A stretch of 64,000 nucleotides of DNA from Burkholderiales bacterium (GCA_016790695.1 JAEUOS010000027.1:1-64000); one strand, 5' to 3'; positions 44,639 through 54,461 are shown, counted from the stretch's first letter. The notes: generated by a model not told the origin, from the letters alone. A program made the numbers and translations.

Positions 44639-45961
44639 TCAGTCGGGGGCGCCGACGACGACGGTGACCAGGCCGTCGGGCCGCACGCGCCGCGCGAAGG
44701 CGGCGCGCACGTCGGCCGCGGTGACACGCTCGACGTTGGCGACCCAGCGGTCGAGGTAGTCGAGCGGCAGCCGGTAGAAGCCGATCACCGCGAGGTTGTC
44801 GAGGATCTTGCGGTTGTTGTCGATGCGCAGCGGGAACCCGCCGGTGAGGTTGGCCTTGGCTGCCTTCAGCTCGGCTGCCGTCGGGCCCTTCTCGACGAAC
44901 GCGGCCACCACCTCGCGCACCAGCGCCAGCGCCTGGTCGGCCTGTTCCTTCTTGGTCTGCAGGCCCAGCTGGAACGGCCCGGCATCGGCCAGCGGCAGGA
45001 AATAGCTGTACGCGCTGTAGGCGAGGCCGCGCTTTTCCCGCACTTCCTGCATCAGCCGCGACACAAAGCCGCCGCCGCCCAGCACGTGGTTGCCGACGGT
45101 GAGCGCGAAGAAATCCGGATCGCCGCGCGCGAGGGCCGGCACGCCCAGCAGGATGTGCGACTGCGTCGCCGGGTGCGCAAGGCGGCGCGACCGCGCCTCC
45201 GGCGTGCCGACCGCAGGCAGGGCCGGGGCGGCGCCGCCCGCCGGCAGGCCGGCGGTCAGTCGCTCGGCGATGACCTCGGCCTCGGCGCGCGCGATGTCGC
45301 CGATGATCGAGACGACGGCGCGCGCCGCGCCGTAGTTGGCGCGATAGAAGGCCTCGATGTCCGCCCGGTCGATCGCCGCCACCGACGCCGGGCTGGCGCT
45401 CGCGCCGTACGGATGGGCGCCGTAGAGCGCCTCGTAGAACACCCGGTTGGCGATCGCCTCGGGCTTGGTCTCGGCCTCCCTGAGCGCGGCGATCGCGCGC
45501 GCCTTCTCGCGGCTCACGGCCTCCTCGGGAAACGTCGGGCTCTGCAGCACGGCGGCGAACAACGCGAGCGCCGCCTCGCGCTCGGCGCGTGCCGACAGGG
45601 TGCGCAGGGTGAGGCCGGCGCGGTCGGCATCGGCGCGCGCGCCGCGCTGCGCGCCGGCGTCGGCGAACCCCTCGGCGATCCGGTTCTCGTCGAGGCCGCC
45701 CGCCCCCATGGCGAGCAGGCTGTTGGTGAGGCCGGCGAGGCCGGCCTTGCCGGGCGGGGCGCGCCGCCCGCCGGCGTCGAAGTCGACGGCGATGTCGAGC
45801 ATGGGGATGCCGCGCGCCTCGACGAACAGCACGCGCGCGCCCGAGGGCGCGGTCCAGGACTGGATCGGCAGGCCGGCCCGCGCCGGCAGCGCGACGACGC
45901 ACGCGGCGAGCGCGACGAGTGCGACGAGCGCGAGCGCGAACCCGGGGCGGCGCAGGGTCAT
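44639..45961 (-). CDS. M16 family peptidase-like protein lacking the zinc motif
   Basis: A 440-residue protein with a signal peptide ending PARA near residue 29. It has the M16 double-domain layout, and REKRGLAYSAYSYFLPLADA is the typical M16C R/Y motif. The HxxEH zinc site expected near residue 80 is absent, replaced by GLTNSLLAMGAGG. It is thus the non-catalytic partner of the pair, like the second gene in many bacterial M16 tandems. It starts 9 nt after the active subunit. Confidence 0.94.
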   Translation of the reverse strand: MTLRRPGFALALVALVALAACVVALPARAGLPIQSWTAPSGARVLFVEARGIPMLDIAVDFDAGGRRAPPGKAGLAGLTNSLLAMGAGGLDENRIAEGFADAGAQRGARADADRAGLTLRTLSARAEREAALALFAAVLQSPTFPEEAVSREKARAIAALREAETKPEAIANRVFYEALYGAHPYGASASPASVAAIDRADIEAFYRANYGAARAVVSIIGDIARAEAEVIAERLTAGLPAGGAAPALPAVGTPEARSRRLAHPATQSHILLGVPALARGDPDFFALTVGNHVLGGGGFVSRLMQEVREKRGLAYSAYSYFLPLADAGPFQLGLQTKKEQADQALALVREVVAAFVEKGPTAAELKAAKANLTGGFPLRIDNNRKILDNLAVIGFYRLPLDYLDRWVANVERVTAADVRAAFARRVRPDGLVTVVVGAPD

Positions 45962-45970
45962 CGCGTCATC

Positions 45971-47362
45971 TCAATGCCGGAATCCGCGCGGCGCGGGCGG
46001 GGGCCGGTCGGTCAGCGGCAGCGGGCGCAGGGTCGCCACCGTCAGCGTGTCGTCGCCGAAGTACCGGGCAGCCACCGCCTTCACCTCCTCGGCGGTGACG
46101 GCGCGGATCTTGTCCAGCGCGCGGTCGATCTGCCGGTGCGACAAGCCGCTCATCTCGAACTGCGCGATCTCCATCGCCTGGCCGAAGATCGAATCGCGCT
46201 TGAACACCTGCGCGGCCACCACCTGCGCCTTGACGCGCCGCAGTTCGGCCTCGCTGACGCCGTCGGCGGCGATGCGCCGCACCTCGGCACGCAACGCCTC
46301 CTCGACCTCGGCGGCGCTGCGCCCGGCGGCCGGCGTGCCTTCGAGCACGAACAGCACCGGTCCGCGCGCCGTGCTGTCGTAGCCGGCGCCGGCGTGGCTG
46401 GCCACGCGCGAGCCGCGCACCAGGCTGCGCGTGAGGCGCGCGCCGTCGTGCCCGTCGAGCACGCCCGCGAGCACCTCGAGCGCATGCACGTCGGCGTCCT
46501 TCTCGACGTCGACGAGCCGCGGCGCGCGCCAGGCGAGCGACACGTGCGGCAGTTCCGCCGGCGCCTTGACCTCGACGCGCCGGATGCCGGCCTGCGGCGG
46601 CTCGTCCTGGGCCTTGCGCGCAGGCAGCGGCCGGGCCCGGACCGGCCCGTAGTGCTTGCGCGCCAGCCGCACCACCGTTTCGGGGCTGGCATCGCCGGTG
46701 ACGATCAGCACGGCATTGTTCGGCGCGTACCAGGCGCCGTACCAGGCGCGCGCGTCGGCGGCCGTCATCGTCTCGAGGTCGCGCATCCAGCCGATCACCG
46801 GCGTGCGGTAGGGGCTCGCCTTGTAGGCGGCCGCCATCAGGGTCTCGTGGAGCAGCGCGCGCGGCTGGTCGTCGGTGCGCAGACGGCGCTCCTCCATGAC
46901 GACCTTGATCTCCTTGGCGAACTCGGCGTCGGAAAAGCGCAGGTTGGCCATGCGATCGGCCTCGAGCTGCATGACGAGCTCGAGCCGCGACTTGTGGACC
47001 TGCTGGAAGTAGGCGGTGTAGTCGCGGCTGGTGAAGGCGTTCTCGCGCCCGCCGGCGGCGGCCACCCGCCGCGAGAACTCGCCCGGGCCCAGGCGCCGCG
47101 TGCCCTTGAACATCATGTGCTCGAGCACATGGGCCACGCCGGTGGTGCCGTTGACCTCGTCGATGCTGCCGGCGCGGTACCAGACCATGTGCGCCACGGT
47201 GGGCGCGCGCCGGTCCTCCTTGACGATGATCTTCAGGCCGTTGGGAAGCACCGTCTCGAACGCCTCGGCCCGGACCCCGTGCACGACGCCGAGGAGGGCA
47301 AGCGCGACGACGGCCCGCAGTGCGTGCGCGGATGGGGACTTGATAAAATCCGTTCTTGGCAT
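45971..47362 (-). CDS. M16 family zinc metallopeptidase (active subunit)
   Basis: A 463-residue periplasmic protease. HVLEH (78-82) is the inverted HxxEH zinc motif, with Glu in KVVMEERRLRTDDQP as the third ligand. A signal peptide ends near VRAEA (residues 30-34). With the gene downstream it would make a clam-shell heterodimer that degrades short peptides. The ATG at 47362 is 190 bp from ftsY, transcribed the other way. Confidence 0.95.
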   Translation of the reverse strand: MPRTDFIKSPSAHALRAVVALALLGVVHGVRAEAFETVLPNGLKIIVKEDRRAPTVAHMVWYRAGSIDEVNGTTGVAHVLEHMMFKGTRRLGPGEFSRRVAAAGGRENAFTSRDYTAYFQQVHKSRLELVMQLEADRMANLRFSDAEFAKEIKVVMEERRLRTDDQPRALLHETLMAAAYKASPYRTPVIGWMRDLETMTAADARAWYGAWYAPNNAVLIVTGDASPETVVRLARKHYGPVRARPLPARKAQDEPPQAGIRRVEVKAPAELPHVSLAWRAPRLVDVEKDADVHALEVLAGVLDGHDGARLTRSLVRGSRVASHAGAGYDSTARGPVLFVLEGTPAAGRSAAEVEEALRAEVRRIAADGVSEAELRRVKAQVVAAQVFKRDSIFGQAMEIAQFEMSGLSHRQIDRALDKIRAVTAEEVKAVAARYFGDDTLTVATLRPLPLTDRPPPAPRGFRH

Positions 47363-47552
47363 GGCAGAGTGCCCGCGCGGGGCGAACCGGCGGCGACGCC
47401 GGCAGGACCGGCACCGCGGAAGCAGCGCACCGTCCGGCCGGCGAGCGGGCCGGTGAGGCGGCGCAGCAAGCCGCGCCGCCGAAGGTCGCGCGGTCGAATG
47501 TTACGCGGTTTTTGACGCCGGCCATGCCATCGAAGTTCCGACGCCGTCCCCG

Positions 47553-48536
47553 ATGTTCTCCTTCCTCAAGCCCAAGACCACCACGCCCCCGGACCCGCCG
47601 CCCGCACCCGCCGCGGCGGCGGATGTCGCGCCGAAGGCGTCCTGGACCGAGCGCCTCAAGGCGGGCCTGTCGAAGACGCGCGCGCAGCTGACCTCGCTGT
47701 TCTCCGGCCTCAAGGTCGACGAGGCGCTGTTCGAGGAGCTCGAGGCCGCGCTGATCGGCGCCGACTGCGGCGTCGACGCGGCGACGCACCTGATCGCCCG
47801 CCTGCGCGAACGCGCCCGGCGTGACCGCATCGAGGACGGCGAGGTGCTCAAGCGCGCGCTGGCCGAACTGATCGCGGAGCTGCTCGCGCCGCTCGAGCGG
47901 CCGCTCGATCTCGATCGCGCCCGGCCGCTGGTGCTGATGGTCGCCGGCGTCAACGGGGTCGGCAAGACCACCTCGATCGGCAAGCTCGCCAAGTACCTGC
48001 AGCTGCAGGGCAAGAGCATCCTGCTCGCCGCCGGCGACACCTTCCGCGCCGCCGCGCGCGAGCAGCTCGTGACCTGGGGCGAGCGCAACGGCGTGACCGT
48101 GATCGCCCAGCAGGGCGGCGATCCGGCCGCGGTCGTCTTCGATGCGGTGCACGCCGCGCGGGCGCGCGGCATCGATGTCCTGATCGCCGACACCGCCGGA
48201 CGGTTGCCGACCCAGGCCAACCTGATGGAGGAGATCCGCAAGGTCAAGCGCGTCATCGGCAAGGCCGAGCCGTCGGCTCCCCACGAGGTGCTGCTGGTGA
48301 TCGACGCCAATACCGGCCAGAACGCGGTGGCGCAGGTGAAGGCCTTCGACGACGCGCTCGCGCTGACCGGGCTGGTGGTGACCAAGCTCGACGGCAGCGC
48401 CAAGGGCGGCGTGCTGGCCGCGATCGCGCGCGCGCGCCCGGTGCCGGTGCGCTTCATCGGCGTCGGCGAGGGCATCGACGACCTGCGGCCGTTCGTCGCG
48501 CGCGACTTCGCCAACGCCATGCTCGGCCTCGACTGA
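47553..48536 (+). CDS. ftsY: Signal recognition particle receptor FtsY
   Basis: A 327-residue SRP receptor. An N-domain (about 35-105) precedes the G-domain: VAGVNGVGKTTSIGKLA, DTFRAAAREQL, DTAGRLPTQANLM, VTKLDGSAKGG. The acidic A-domain found in E. coli is replaced by a short Pro/Ala stretch at residues 9-28. It delivers ribosome-nascent chains to SecYEG. It leads the ftsYEX operon, with ftsE 14 nt on. Confidence 0.98.
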   Translation: MFSFLKPKTTTPPDPPPAPAAAADVAPKASWTERLKAGLSKTRAQLTSLFSGLKVDEALFEELEAALIGADCGVDAATHLIARLRERARRDRIEDGEVLKRALAELIAELLAPLERPLDLDRARPLVLMVAGVNGVGKTTSIGKLAKYLQLQGKSILLAAGDTFRAAAREQLVTWGERNGVTVIAQQGGDPAAVVFDAVHAARARGIDVLIADTAGRLPTQANLMEEIRKVKRVIGKAEPSAPHEVLLVIDANTGQNAVAQVKAFDDALALTGLVVTKLDGSAKGGVLAAIARARPVPVRFIGVGEGIDDLRPFVARDFANAMLGLD

Positions 48537-48550
48537 CCGCGACCGCCGCG

Positions 48551-49216
48551 ATGATCGAGTTCTCGGCGGTCACCAAGCGCTACCCGGGCGGGCACGAGGC
48601 GCTCCGGTCCGTGAGCCTCAAGGTCGGCGACGGCGAGCTTCTGTTCATCACCGGCCATTCGGGAGCGGGCAAGAGCACGCTGCTCAAGCTGCTGCCGGTG
48701 ATCGAGCGCGCCACCAGCGGCAGCGTGATCGTCAACGGGCAGAACGTCGGCACCATGCGCCTGGCCGCCATCCCGTACCTGCGGCGCAACATCGGCCAGA
48801 TCTTCCAGGACCAGAAGCTGCTCTACGACCGCAGCGTGTTCGACAACGTGATGCTGCCGCTCGCCGTCACCGGCGTGCATCCGAAGGACGCCGCGCGCCG
48901 CGCGCGCGCGGCGCTCGACAAGGTCGGGCTGCTCGCGCGCGAGAAGTCCAATCCGATCGCCTTGTCCGGCGGCGAGCAGCAGCGCCTCGCGATCGCGCGC
49001 GCGATCGTCAACCGGCCGTCGATCATCATCGCCGACGAGCCGACCTCCAACCTCGACGCCGACTACGCCGCGGAGATCATCGATCTGTTCGTGGCGTTCC
49101 ACCAGGTCGGCGTCACCGTGCTCATCGCCACCCACGACGAAACGGCGGTGGCGCGCGCCGCGACGCGCGCGCAGACGCGCTGCGTCGCGCTGCGCGGCGG
49201 CGAGCTGGTGTCATGA
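48551..49216 (+). CDS. ftsE: Cell division ATP-binding protein FtsE
   Basis: A 221-residue ABC ATPase. Walker A is GHSGAGKST, signature LSGGEQQRL, Walker B IIIADEPTSNLD, switch His in ATHDE. FQDQKLLYDRSVFDNVMLPL is typical of FtsE. With FtsX it activates cell-wall amidases at the septum. The stop overlaps the start of ftsX by 4 nt. Confidence 0.98.
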   Translation: MIEFSAVTKRYPGGHEALRSVSLKVGDGELLFITGHSGAGKSTLLKLLPVIERATSGSVIVNGQNVGTMRLAAIPYLRRNIGQIFQDQKLLYDRSVFDNVMLPLAVTGVHPKDAARRARAALDKVGLLAREKSNPIALSGGEQQRLAIARAIVNRPSIIIADEPTSNLDADYAAEIIDLFVAFHQVGVTVLIATHDETAVARAATRAQTRCVALRGGELVS

Positions 49217-50121
49217 CCGCCTGGCTGCGGCTGCACGCGATGGCCTTCGCGGGCACGCTCGCGAAGCTCGCCGCGACGCCCTTCGCCACCCTGCTCAACG
49301 CGCTGGTGATCGGCGTCGCCCTCGCGCTGCCCGCGGGCGCCTACGTCCTGCTGGTCAACCTGCAGACCGCCGCGCGCGGCGTGTCCAGCGACCCCGAGTT
49401 TTCGGTGTTCATGGCGCTGGATGCACAGAAGGCCGATGTCGCCGACATCGACAAGCGGCTGCGCGCGCTGCCCGACGTCGCGCGCGTCGAGTTCCGCTCG
49501 CGCGAGGCGGCGCTCGCGGAATTCCGCCGGCATCCGTCGATGGGCGACGTGATCGCGGCGCTGGACCGCAACCCGCTGCCCGACGCCTTCATCGTCCGCG
49601 TCGCGCGCAACGACGGCGAAGTCCTCGACGCCCTCGCCGCACGGGTGCGCGGCTGGCCGAACGTCGAGCATGTCCAGGTCGATTCGGCATGGGTGCGGCG
49701 GGTCGCGGCGGCGATCGGCGTCGGGCGCGCGTCGGTGCTGATCCTCGCGGCCCTGCTGTCGTTCGCGCTGCTCGCAGTGACCTTCAACACCATCCGGCTG
49801 CAGATGCTCACCCAGCGCGACGAGATCGAGCTCGCCAAGCTGCTCGGCGCGACCAACGGCACGATCCGCCGGCCGTTCTACTACTACGGCGCCCTGCTCG
49901 GCCTGCTCGGCGGCGGCGCCGCTCTCGCCATCGTCCATGGCGCGCTTCACGTCCTCAATCGCAGCGTGGCCGACCTCGCGCGCCAGTACGGATCCGACTT
50001 CCGGCTCGACAGCCTGCCGCCGCAGGACCTCGCCTCCCTGCTCGCATTCGCCGCCCTGCTCGGCCTGTGCGGCGCCTGGCTGTCGGTGACACGCCACCTG
50101 CGCGAGTTCGAGCCGCGCTAG
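49213..50121 (+). CDS. ftsX: Cell division protein FtsX
   Basis: A 302-residue membrane protein with an N-terminal helix (about 29-50), a periplasmic domain (about 55-165), then three helices near 180-200, 225-250 and 275-295. ARVEFRSREAALAEFRRHP and MLTQRDEIELAKLLGATNGT are FtsX features. Its stop is only 11 bp from the convergent Sco1 gene. The rpoH gene that often follows ftsX in beta- and gammaproteobacteria is not here. Confidence 0.97.
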   Translation: MTAWLRLHAMAFAGTLAKLAATPFATLLNALVIGVALALPAGAYVLLVNLQTAARGVSSDPEFSVFMALDAQKADVADIDKRLRALPDVARVEFRSREAALAEFRRHPSMGDVIAALDRNPLPDAFIVRVARNDGEVLDALAARVRGWPNVEHVQVDSAWVRRVAAAIGVGRASVLILAALLSFALLAVTFNTIRLQMLTQRDEIELAKLLGATNGTIRRPFYYYGALLGLLGGGAALAIVHGALHVLNRSVADLARQYGSDFRLDSLPPQDLASLLAFAALLGLCGAWLSVTRHLREFEPR

Positions 50122-50132
50122 CTAGGCCCGGG

Positions 50133-50750
50133 TCAGGCGCCGCCGAGCAGCAGGCGGATGTCGGCGATCAGGCGTTCCGCGCTCACCGACGCCGGCTCGC
50201 CGGCCGGCGGCGGGCGCACGAACAGGCGCAGGCGACCCTGCGGATCGTAGACGTAGGTGCCGGCCGAGTGGTCCATGGTGTAGCTGCCCGGGGTCTTGCC
50301 CGGCACCTTCTGATAGAAGACCTTGAAGTCCTTGGCCACCCTGGCGGTGGCGGCCGCATCGCCGTACAGGCCGACGAACGACGGGTGGAACGCCGGCACG
50401 TACTGCGCCAGCAGCGCCTGCGTGTCGCGCTCGGGATCGACCGTGATGAACAGGACCTGCAGGCGCTGGCCGTCCGGGCCGAGCTTCTCGACCACCTCGC
50501 GCATCTCGGCCAGCGCGGTCGGGCACACGTCCGGACACTGGGTGAAGCCGAAGAAGACCGTCACGACGCGGCCGCGGTAGTCGGCCAGGGACACCTTGCG
50601 GCCGGTGTGATCGGTCAGCGCGAAGTCCTTCGCATAGTCGGCGCCGGTGATGTCGGTGTGGCGGAATCTCGGCGCGGTGTCGCCGCAGGCGGCCGCCGCG
50701 ACGGCGACCGCGCAGGCGAAGAGCGCACGGACCGCGGCGCGGCGCGTCAT
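50133..50750 (-). CDS. SCO1/SenC copper chaperone lipoprotein
   Basis: A 205-residue thioredoxin-fold protein for CuA-site assembly. The lipobox AAAC puts the lipidated Cys at 22. The copper ligands are C72 and C76 in QCPDVCPT and the His in [13 protein letters not shown]. It would load copper into subunit II (ctaC). It ends the assembly operon and overlaps ctaB by 4 nt. Confidence 0.96.
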   Translation of the reverse strand: MTRRAAVRALFACAVAVAAAACGDTAPRFRHTDITGADYAKDFALTDHTGRKVSLADYRGRVVTVFFGFTQCPDVCPTALAEMREVVEKLGPDGQRLQVLFITVDPERDTQALLAQYVPAFHPSFVGLYGDAAATARVAKDFKVFYQKVPGKTPGSYTMDHSAGTYVYDPQGRLRLFVRPPPAGEPASVSAERLIADIRLLLGGA

Positions 50751-51655
50751 GCCAGCATCCCCTGCAGGTAGTGGTCGACCAGGAGCGCCGCGAACAGCGC
50801 GGCCAGATACCAGAGCGAGTACCCGAACGTCGCGCGCGCGCGCGCGTCGCTGTATTCGCGGTACAGGCGCCAGGCATGGCCGATGAATCCCGCGCCGAGC
50901 GCCAGCGCCGTGACCAGATAAAGCCAGCCGCTCATGCGGATGACGAACGGCAGGACGCTCACCGCCGTCAGCAGGACGGTGTACAGGAGGATGTGCAGCT
51001 GGGTGAAGCGCCGCCCGTGCGTGACCGGCAGCATCGGCAGCCCCGACTTGCGGTAGTCCTCGACGCGGTACAGGGCCAGGGCCCAGAAGTGCGGCGGCGT
51101 CCAGACGAAGATGATCAGCACGAGGAGCACCGCTTCCGCGCCGACCTCGCCCGCCACGGCGGCCCAGCCGAGAGCCGGCGGCATCGCGCCCGACAGGCCG
51201 CCGATGACGATGTTCTGCGGCGTCGTCGGCTTGAGCACCACGGTGTAGATGAACGCGTAGCCGAAGAACGTGGCGATGGTCAGCCACATGGTCAGGGCAT
51301 TGACCCAGACGTAGAGCAGCGCGCTGCCGGCCGCGGCGAGGGCGATCGCGAATGCCAGCGCGGGCGTCGACCCGAGTTCGCCGCGCGCCAGGGGGCGCGC
51401 GCGGGTGCGCGCCATGCGGGCGTCGATGCGCTGCTCGATCAGGCAGTTGACCGCGAACGCTCCGCCGGCGAGGAGCCAGATGCCCGCCGTGCCCGCGACC
51501 AGCACGACCGGCTCGACCATGCCCGGCGTCGCGAGAAACATGCCGATGACCGCGCAGAACACCGCCAGCATGGTCACGCGCGGCTTGGTCAGGTCGATGA
51601 ACTGGCGCACCCGCGCTGCGGGGGGATGTGCCGGGTCGGTGGCGGAAGCTTGCAT
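50747..51655 (-). CDS. ctaB: Protoheme IX farnesyltransferase (heme O synthase)
   Basis: A 302-residue polytopic UbiA-family enzyme with about nine helices. The prenyl-Mg motif is [20 protein letters not shown], and the second is [15 protein letters not shown]. It farnesylates heme B to heme O, the substrate of CtaA upstream. It lies between ctaA and the Sco gene. Confidence 0.97.
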   Translation of the reverse strand: MQASATDPAHPPAARVRQFIDLTKPRVTMLAVFCAVIGMFLATPGMVEPVVLVAGTAGIWLLAGGAFAVNCLIEQRIDARMARTRARPLARGELGSTPALAFAIALAAAGSALLYVWVNALTMWLTIATFFGYAFIYTVVLKPTTPQNIVIGGLSGAMPPALGWAAVAGEVGAEAVLLVLIIFVWTPPHFWALALYRVEDYRKSGLPMLPVTHGRRFTQLHILLYTVLLTAVSVLPFVIRMSGWLYLVTALALGAGFIGHAWRLYREYSDARARATFGYSLWYLAALFAALLVDHYLQGMLA

Positions 51656-51662
51656 GAGCGGA

Positions 51663-52781
51663 TCAGGCGGCCGCGTCGGCAGGCGCGGCGCGAGAGGCGC
51701 GCCGCGCGCCGCCGGCGAGGCGGAAGTTTAGCAGCGCGAGTACGAGCGCCATCGCCGCGGCGCCGCCGTTGTGGATCACGGCCACCGCGAGCGGCCAGGC
51801 GAACACGACATTGGAGATGCCGGTCCCGACCTGCAGAAGGGCCAGCCCCGCGAGCGTCAGCGCCTGGCGGCGCAGCCACGGCGCGCGGTCACCGTCGCGC
51901 CAGAGCAGCAGGCAGAGCCAGGCGAGCACGCCGAGGACGATCCAGGCGAACGTCCGGTGCACCCAGTGAATCGCCACCAGCGCCTGGACCGGGAGCAGGC
52001 TGCCATCGTCGTTGCGGCCGAGCGGCCGGGTCAGATCGTAGGCGCGTCCGAACTCCATCTCGGGGATCCAGGCACCGTTGCACAGCGGGAAATCCTGGCA
52101 CGCGAGCACGGCGTAGTTGGTGCTGACCCACCCGCCGAGCGCGATCTGCACGGCGACCAGGATCAGGGCCAGGGCCGCGGCGCGCGGCAGGACCGGGCGC
52201 CGCGGCAGCGCCGGCGTCGCCTCGCGCATGCGCGCGCCGATCAGGCCGAGCGCGCACAGGAGGACGATGGCCAGGAGCAGGTGCACGGTGACCACCAGCG
52301 GCATCAGCTTCAAGGTCACGGTCCAGGCACCGAAGGCGCCCTGCACGCACACCAGCGCGAACAGGGCGGTCGCGGGCCACGGCGAGCGGCCGAAGCGCCG
52401 ACGCCCGGTCCACGCGAGGATCATGAGCGCGGTGATCAGGGCGCCCACGCCCATGGCGAAATAGCGATGCAGCATCTCGATCCAGGCCTTGACCAGCGTG
52501 ACCGGCCCGTCCGGCAGCGCGCGCTCGGCGGCGCGGATCTGGTCGAGCGCGGCGACCGGGTTCGAGTGGCCGTAGCAGCCGGGCCAGTCCGGACAGCCGA
52601 GGCCGGAATCCGTGAGACGCGTGAAGGCGCCGAACAGGATCAGGTCGAAGGTCAGGAAGGTGGTCACCCAGACCAGTCGGCGGTACTTGTCCGCATCGCC
52701 GCGCACCCAGGCCCAGGCAAGCGGCAGCGCGGCCACCGCCGCGCCGAGCAGCAGCAGTTGCGCGAGGCCGAGGGCGTGCAT
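51663..52781 (-). CDS. ctaA: Heme A synthase (COX15/CtaA)
   Basis: A 372-residue eight-helix enzyme that oxidizes heme O to heme [43 protein letters not shown] and HWVHRTFAW hold the heme-binding histidines. The pair CPDWPGC (loop 1) and CQDFPLC (loop 3) matches the type with disulfide-linked cysteines. The start codon overlaps the previous gene's stop by 1 nt. Confidence 0.97.
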   Translation of the reverse strand: MHALGLAQLLLLGAAVAALPLAWAWVRGDADKYRRLVWVTTFLTFDLILFGAFTRLTDSGLGCPDWPGCYGHSNPVAALDQIRAAERALPDGPVTLVKAWIEMLHRYFAMGVGALITALMILAWTGRRRFGRSPWPATALFALVCVQGAFGAWTVTLKLMPLVVTVHLLLAIVLLCALGLIGARMREATPALPRRPVLPRAAALALILVAVQIALGGWVSTNYAVLACQDFPLCNGAWIPEMEFGRAYDLTRPLGRNDDGSLLPVQALVAIHWVHRTFAWIVLGVLAWLCLLLWRDGDRAPWLRRQALTLAGLALLQVGTGISNVVFAWPLAVAVIHNGGAAAMALVLALLNFRLAGGARRASRAAPADAAA

Positions 52782-53389
52782 CAGCCGATCCCCGAATACT
52801 TGAGCAGCCGGCCGAGGTCCTTGTGCATCTTCATCGGGTCGGCATCCTTCGGATAGCGCAGCACCAGGTTGCCGAGCGGGTCGATGAGGTAGATGTGGTC
52901 GGTCAGGCGCTCGGCGGCGGGGAACGCGCGCGCCACCGCGGGGTCGGTCGCGCGCAGCATGCGGGTGCCGTCGTATTCGCGGATGAGCAGCGTGGCCAGC
53001 GGCGCGCCGTCGGTGATGAGCCACGCGCGCTCGATCCGCTCCCGCTCCTTGCCCTGCATCGTGCGCAACTGCCGCATCTTGTGCAGCTTCTCCGGGCAAC
53101 CCGGCGCGCACGCGCCGGCGTCGAACGTGAGCAGCACCCACTTGCCGCGTAGCTCCGCGAGCGGGAATGCCGTCCCGTCGAGCCTGGTGAGGGCGAGTTC
53201 AGGCAGCGGCCTGACCGGCGTGATCAGGGTGCCGTAGTTGACGCCGCCGCTCGGCCTGATGAAATAGAAGGTCACGTAGGACGCGATGACCGGCGCCGCG
53301 CAGACCAGGAGCAGCAGCAGCATCTTGATCCGCCCGCCGACCATGGCCTCGCGGTAGGCGGACTCACGACTCTCGAGATGGCTTGTCAT
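52781..53389 (-). CDS. Membrane-anchored Sco-like thioredoxin-fold protein
   Basis: A 202-residue protein with one membrane helix near residues 22-43 and a periplasmic thioredoxin-like fold. WVLLTFDAGACAPGC has the C94-x3-C98 motif of Sco proteins; a later His as third ligand is less clear (KMHKDL). Such proteins are found between SURF1 and ctaA in betaproteobacterial oxidase loci. It probably helps copper delivery or thiol reduction at CuA. The start could also be Met16 (MVGGRIKML). Confidence 0.85.
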   Translation of the reverse strand: MTSHLESRESAYREAMVGGRIKMLLLLLVCAAPVIASYVTFYFIRPSGGVNYGTLITPVRPLPELALTRLDGTAFPLAELRGKWVLLTFDAGACAPGCPEKLHKMRQLRTMQGKERERIERAWLITDGAPLATLLIREYDGTRMLRATDPAVARAFPAAERLTDHIYLIDPLGNLVLRYPKDADPMKMHKDLGRLLKYSGIG

Positions 53390-54107
53390 GGTGGAAGAAC
53401 GTGAAGAAGAGAAACAGGAGCGCGGCCAGCGCCGCCAGCGAAAACCACTGGAACGCGTAGCCGCGGTGCTTGGCCGCCGTCATCCCGCTCGCGCCGGGCG
53501 GCCGGTCCGGGCCGCGCGCCAGGCCGACAGGGACCGTCTCGCCCAGTTCACGCAGGATGAACGGCTGCGTGGCCAGGCCGGTGCGCTCGCTGAACTTCTG
53601 CGGCGTCAGGTTCTGCCACAGTGCCCCGCTGTCGGCGTCCGCGGACAATTCGAGCGTCCGCCGCGGCGCCAGGTAGGCGCGTCCGCGCACCTCGACGACG
53701 CCGGCCGGCGCCGGCACCGCCGGCAGCTTCGTGCGGTCCGCTCCCGGCGCCGCCACGCCGCGGTCGACCAGCACCACGCGTTGTCCGCCGGCGATCCTGA
53801 GCGGCGTGATCACGGCCATGCCCGCCACGCGACCGGCGAACTGGTTGTCCCAGTAGACTGTGCGTTCCGGAAGAAATTCCCCGCGCGCGACCGCCAGCCG
53901 GCCGTCCATGGCCGCCGCATCGGCCGCCTCGCTGCCGATGCGTACCTCGGCGGCGTCGCGCTGCGCCGAACTGCGCGCCTCGATCTCCGCCTTCTCGACC
54001 GCGCGGCCGGCCTGCCAGGCCCCCGCGGCCACGCCGACGGCGACGACCGCCGCGGCGGCGAGGGCCGGCACGGGATGGAACGCCGGTCGCGCGCGCAGGC
54101 GGATCAT
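53364..54107 (-). CDS. SURF1 family cytochrome oxidase assembly protein
   Basis: A 247-residue protein with an N-terminal helix (about 12-32) and a C-terminal helix (about 220-238) bracketing a periplasmic domain. WDNQFAGRVAGMAVITPLRI, VVLVDRGV and HRGYAFQWFSLAALA are conserved SURF1 blocks. It helps heme A insertion into subunit I. It overlaps the Sco-like gene by 26 nt. The DUF2909 gene is divergent, starting 69 bp away. Confidence 0.93.
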   Translation of the reverse strand: MIRLRARPAFHPVPALAAAAVVAVGVAAGAWQAGRAVEKAEIEARSSAQRDAAEVRIGSEAADAAAMDGRLAVARGEFLPERTVYWDNQFAGRVAGMAVITPLRIAGGQRVVLVDRGVAAPGADRTKLPAVPAPAGVVEVRGRAYLAPRRTLELSADADSGALWQNLTPQKFSERTGLATQPFILRELGETVPVGLARGPDRPPGASGMTAAKHRGYAFQWFSLAALAALLFLFFTFFHHDKPSRES

Positions 54108-54176
54108 CGACGCTCCGAACGCGGGCACAATACGCACCTGCACAACCGCTGCGCAACGGCCGCACCAATCGCCCCG

Positions 54177-54380
54177 ATGAAATACGTTCCGGCTGTCATC
54201 CTGGTTCTCATCCTGGCCAGCCTCGGATCGGCCATGGTCTTCCTGGTCAAGGACCAGAGCCGGACCCGCCGCACGCTGCGCGCGCTGACGGTGCGCATCT
54301 CGCTGTCGGTCGCCCTGTTCCTGTTCCTGTTGTTCGGCCACTGGATGGGCTGGTTCACCCCGAACCCGCGGCCGTTCTAG
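54177..54380 (+). CDS. Twin-transmembrane small protein (DUF2909)
   Basis: A 67-residue protein with two helices, about 4-23 and 41-58, separated by a basic loop, KDQSRTRRTLRALTVRIS. This is the DUF2909 pattern, a small protein found in cytochrome oxidase loci of beta/gammaproteobacteria. It is the only gene on the plus strand within the cox locus. The start follows the divergent SURF1 start by 69 bp. Its role is unknown. Confidence 0.88.
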   Translation: MKYVPAVILVLILASLGSAMVFLVKDQSRTRRTLRALTVRISLSVALFLFLLFGHWMGWFTPNPRPF

Positions 54381-54413
54381 CCCGCACGCGCCGGCGCGGC
54401 GGCGGCCCCAAAG

Positions 54414-54438
54414 AAAAACGCCGCACGGTCGTGCGGCG
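54414..54438 (-). terminator. Terminator of the cox structural operon
   Basis: On the minus strand CGCCGCACG pairs perfectly with CGTGCGGCG (54438-54430 and 54427-54419), a 9-bp stem closing over a very short loop, followed by five T. It lies 24 bp after the ctaE stop. Confidence 0.85.
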
Positions 54439-54461
54439 CTCCCCGTGGCGCGGCGCCGCTG

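Noticed and set aside
47344-47349. TAAAAT as a -10 for ftsY
   Set aside because: It is about 200 nt before the ATG, lies at the start of the divergent M16 gene and has no -35.
45966-48284. A 772-codon minus-strand frame opposite ftsY
   Set aside because: It covers real genes in other frames, and its composition is that of an antisense shadow.
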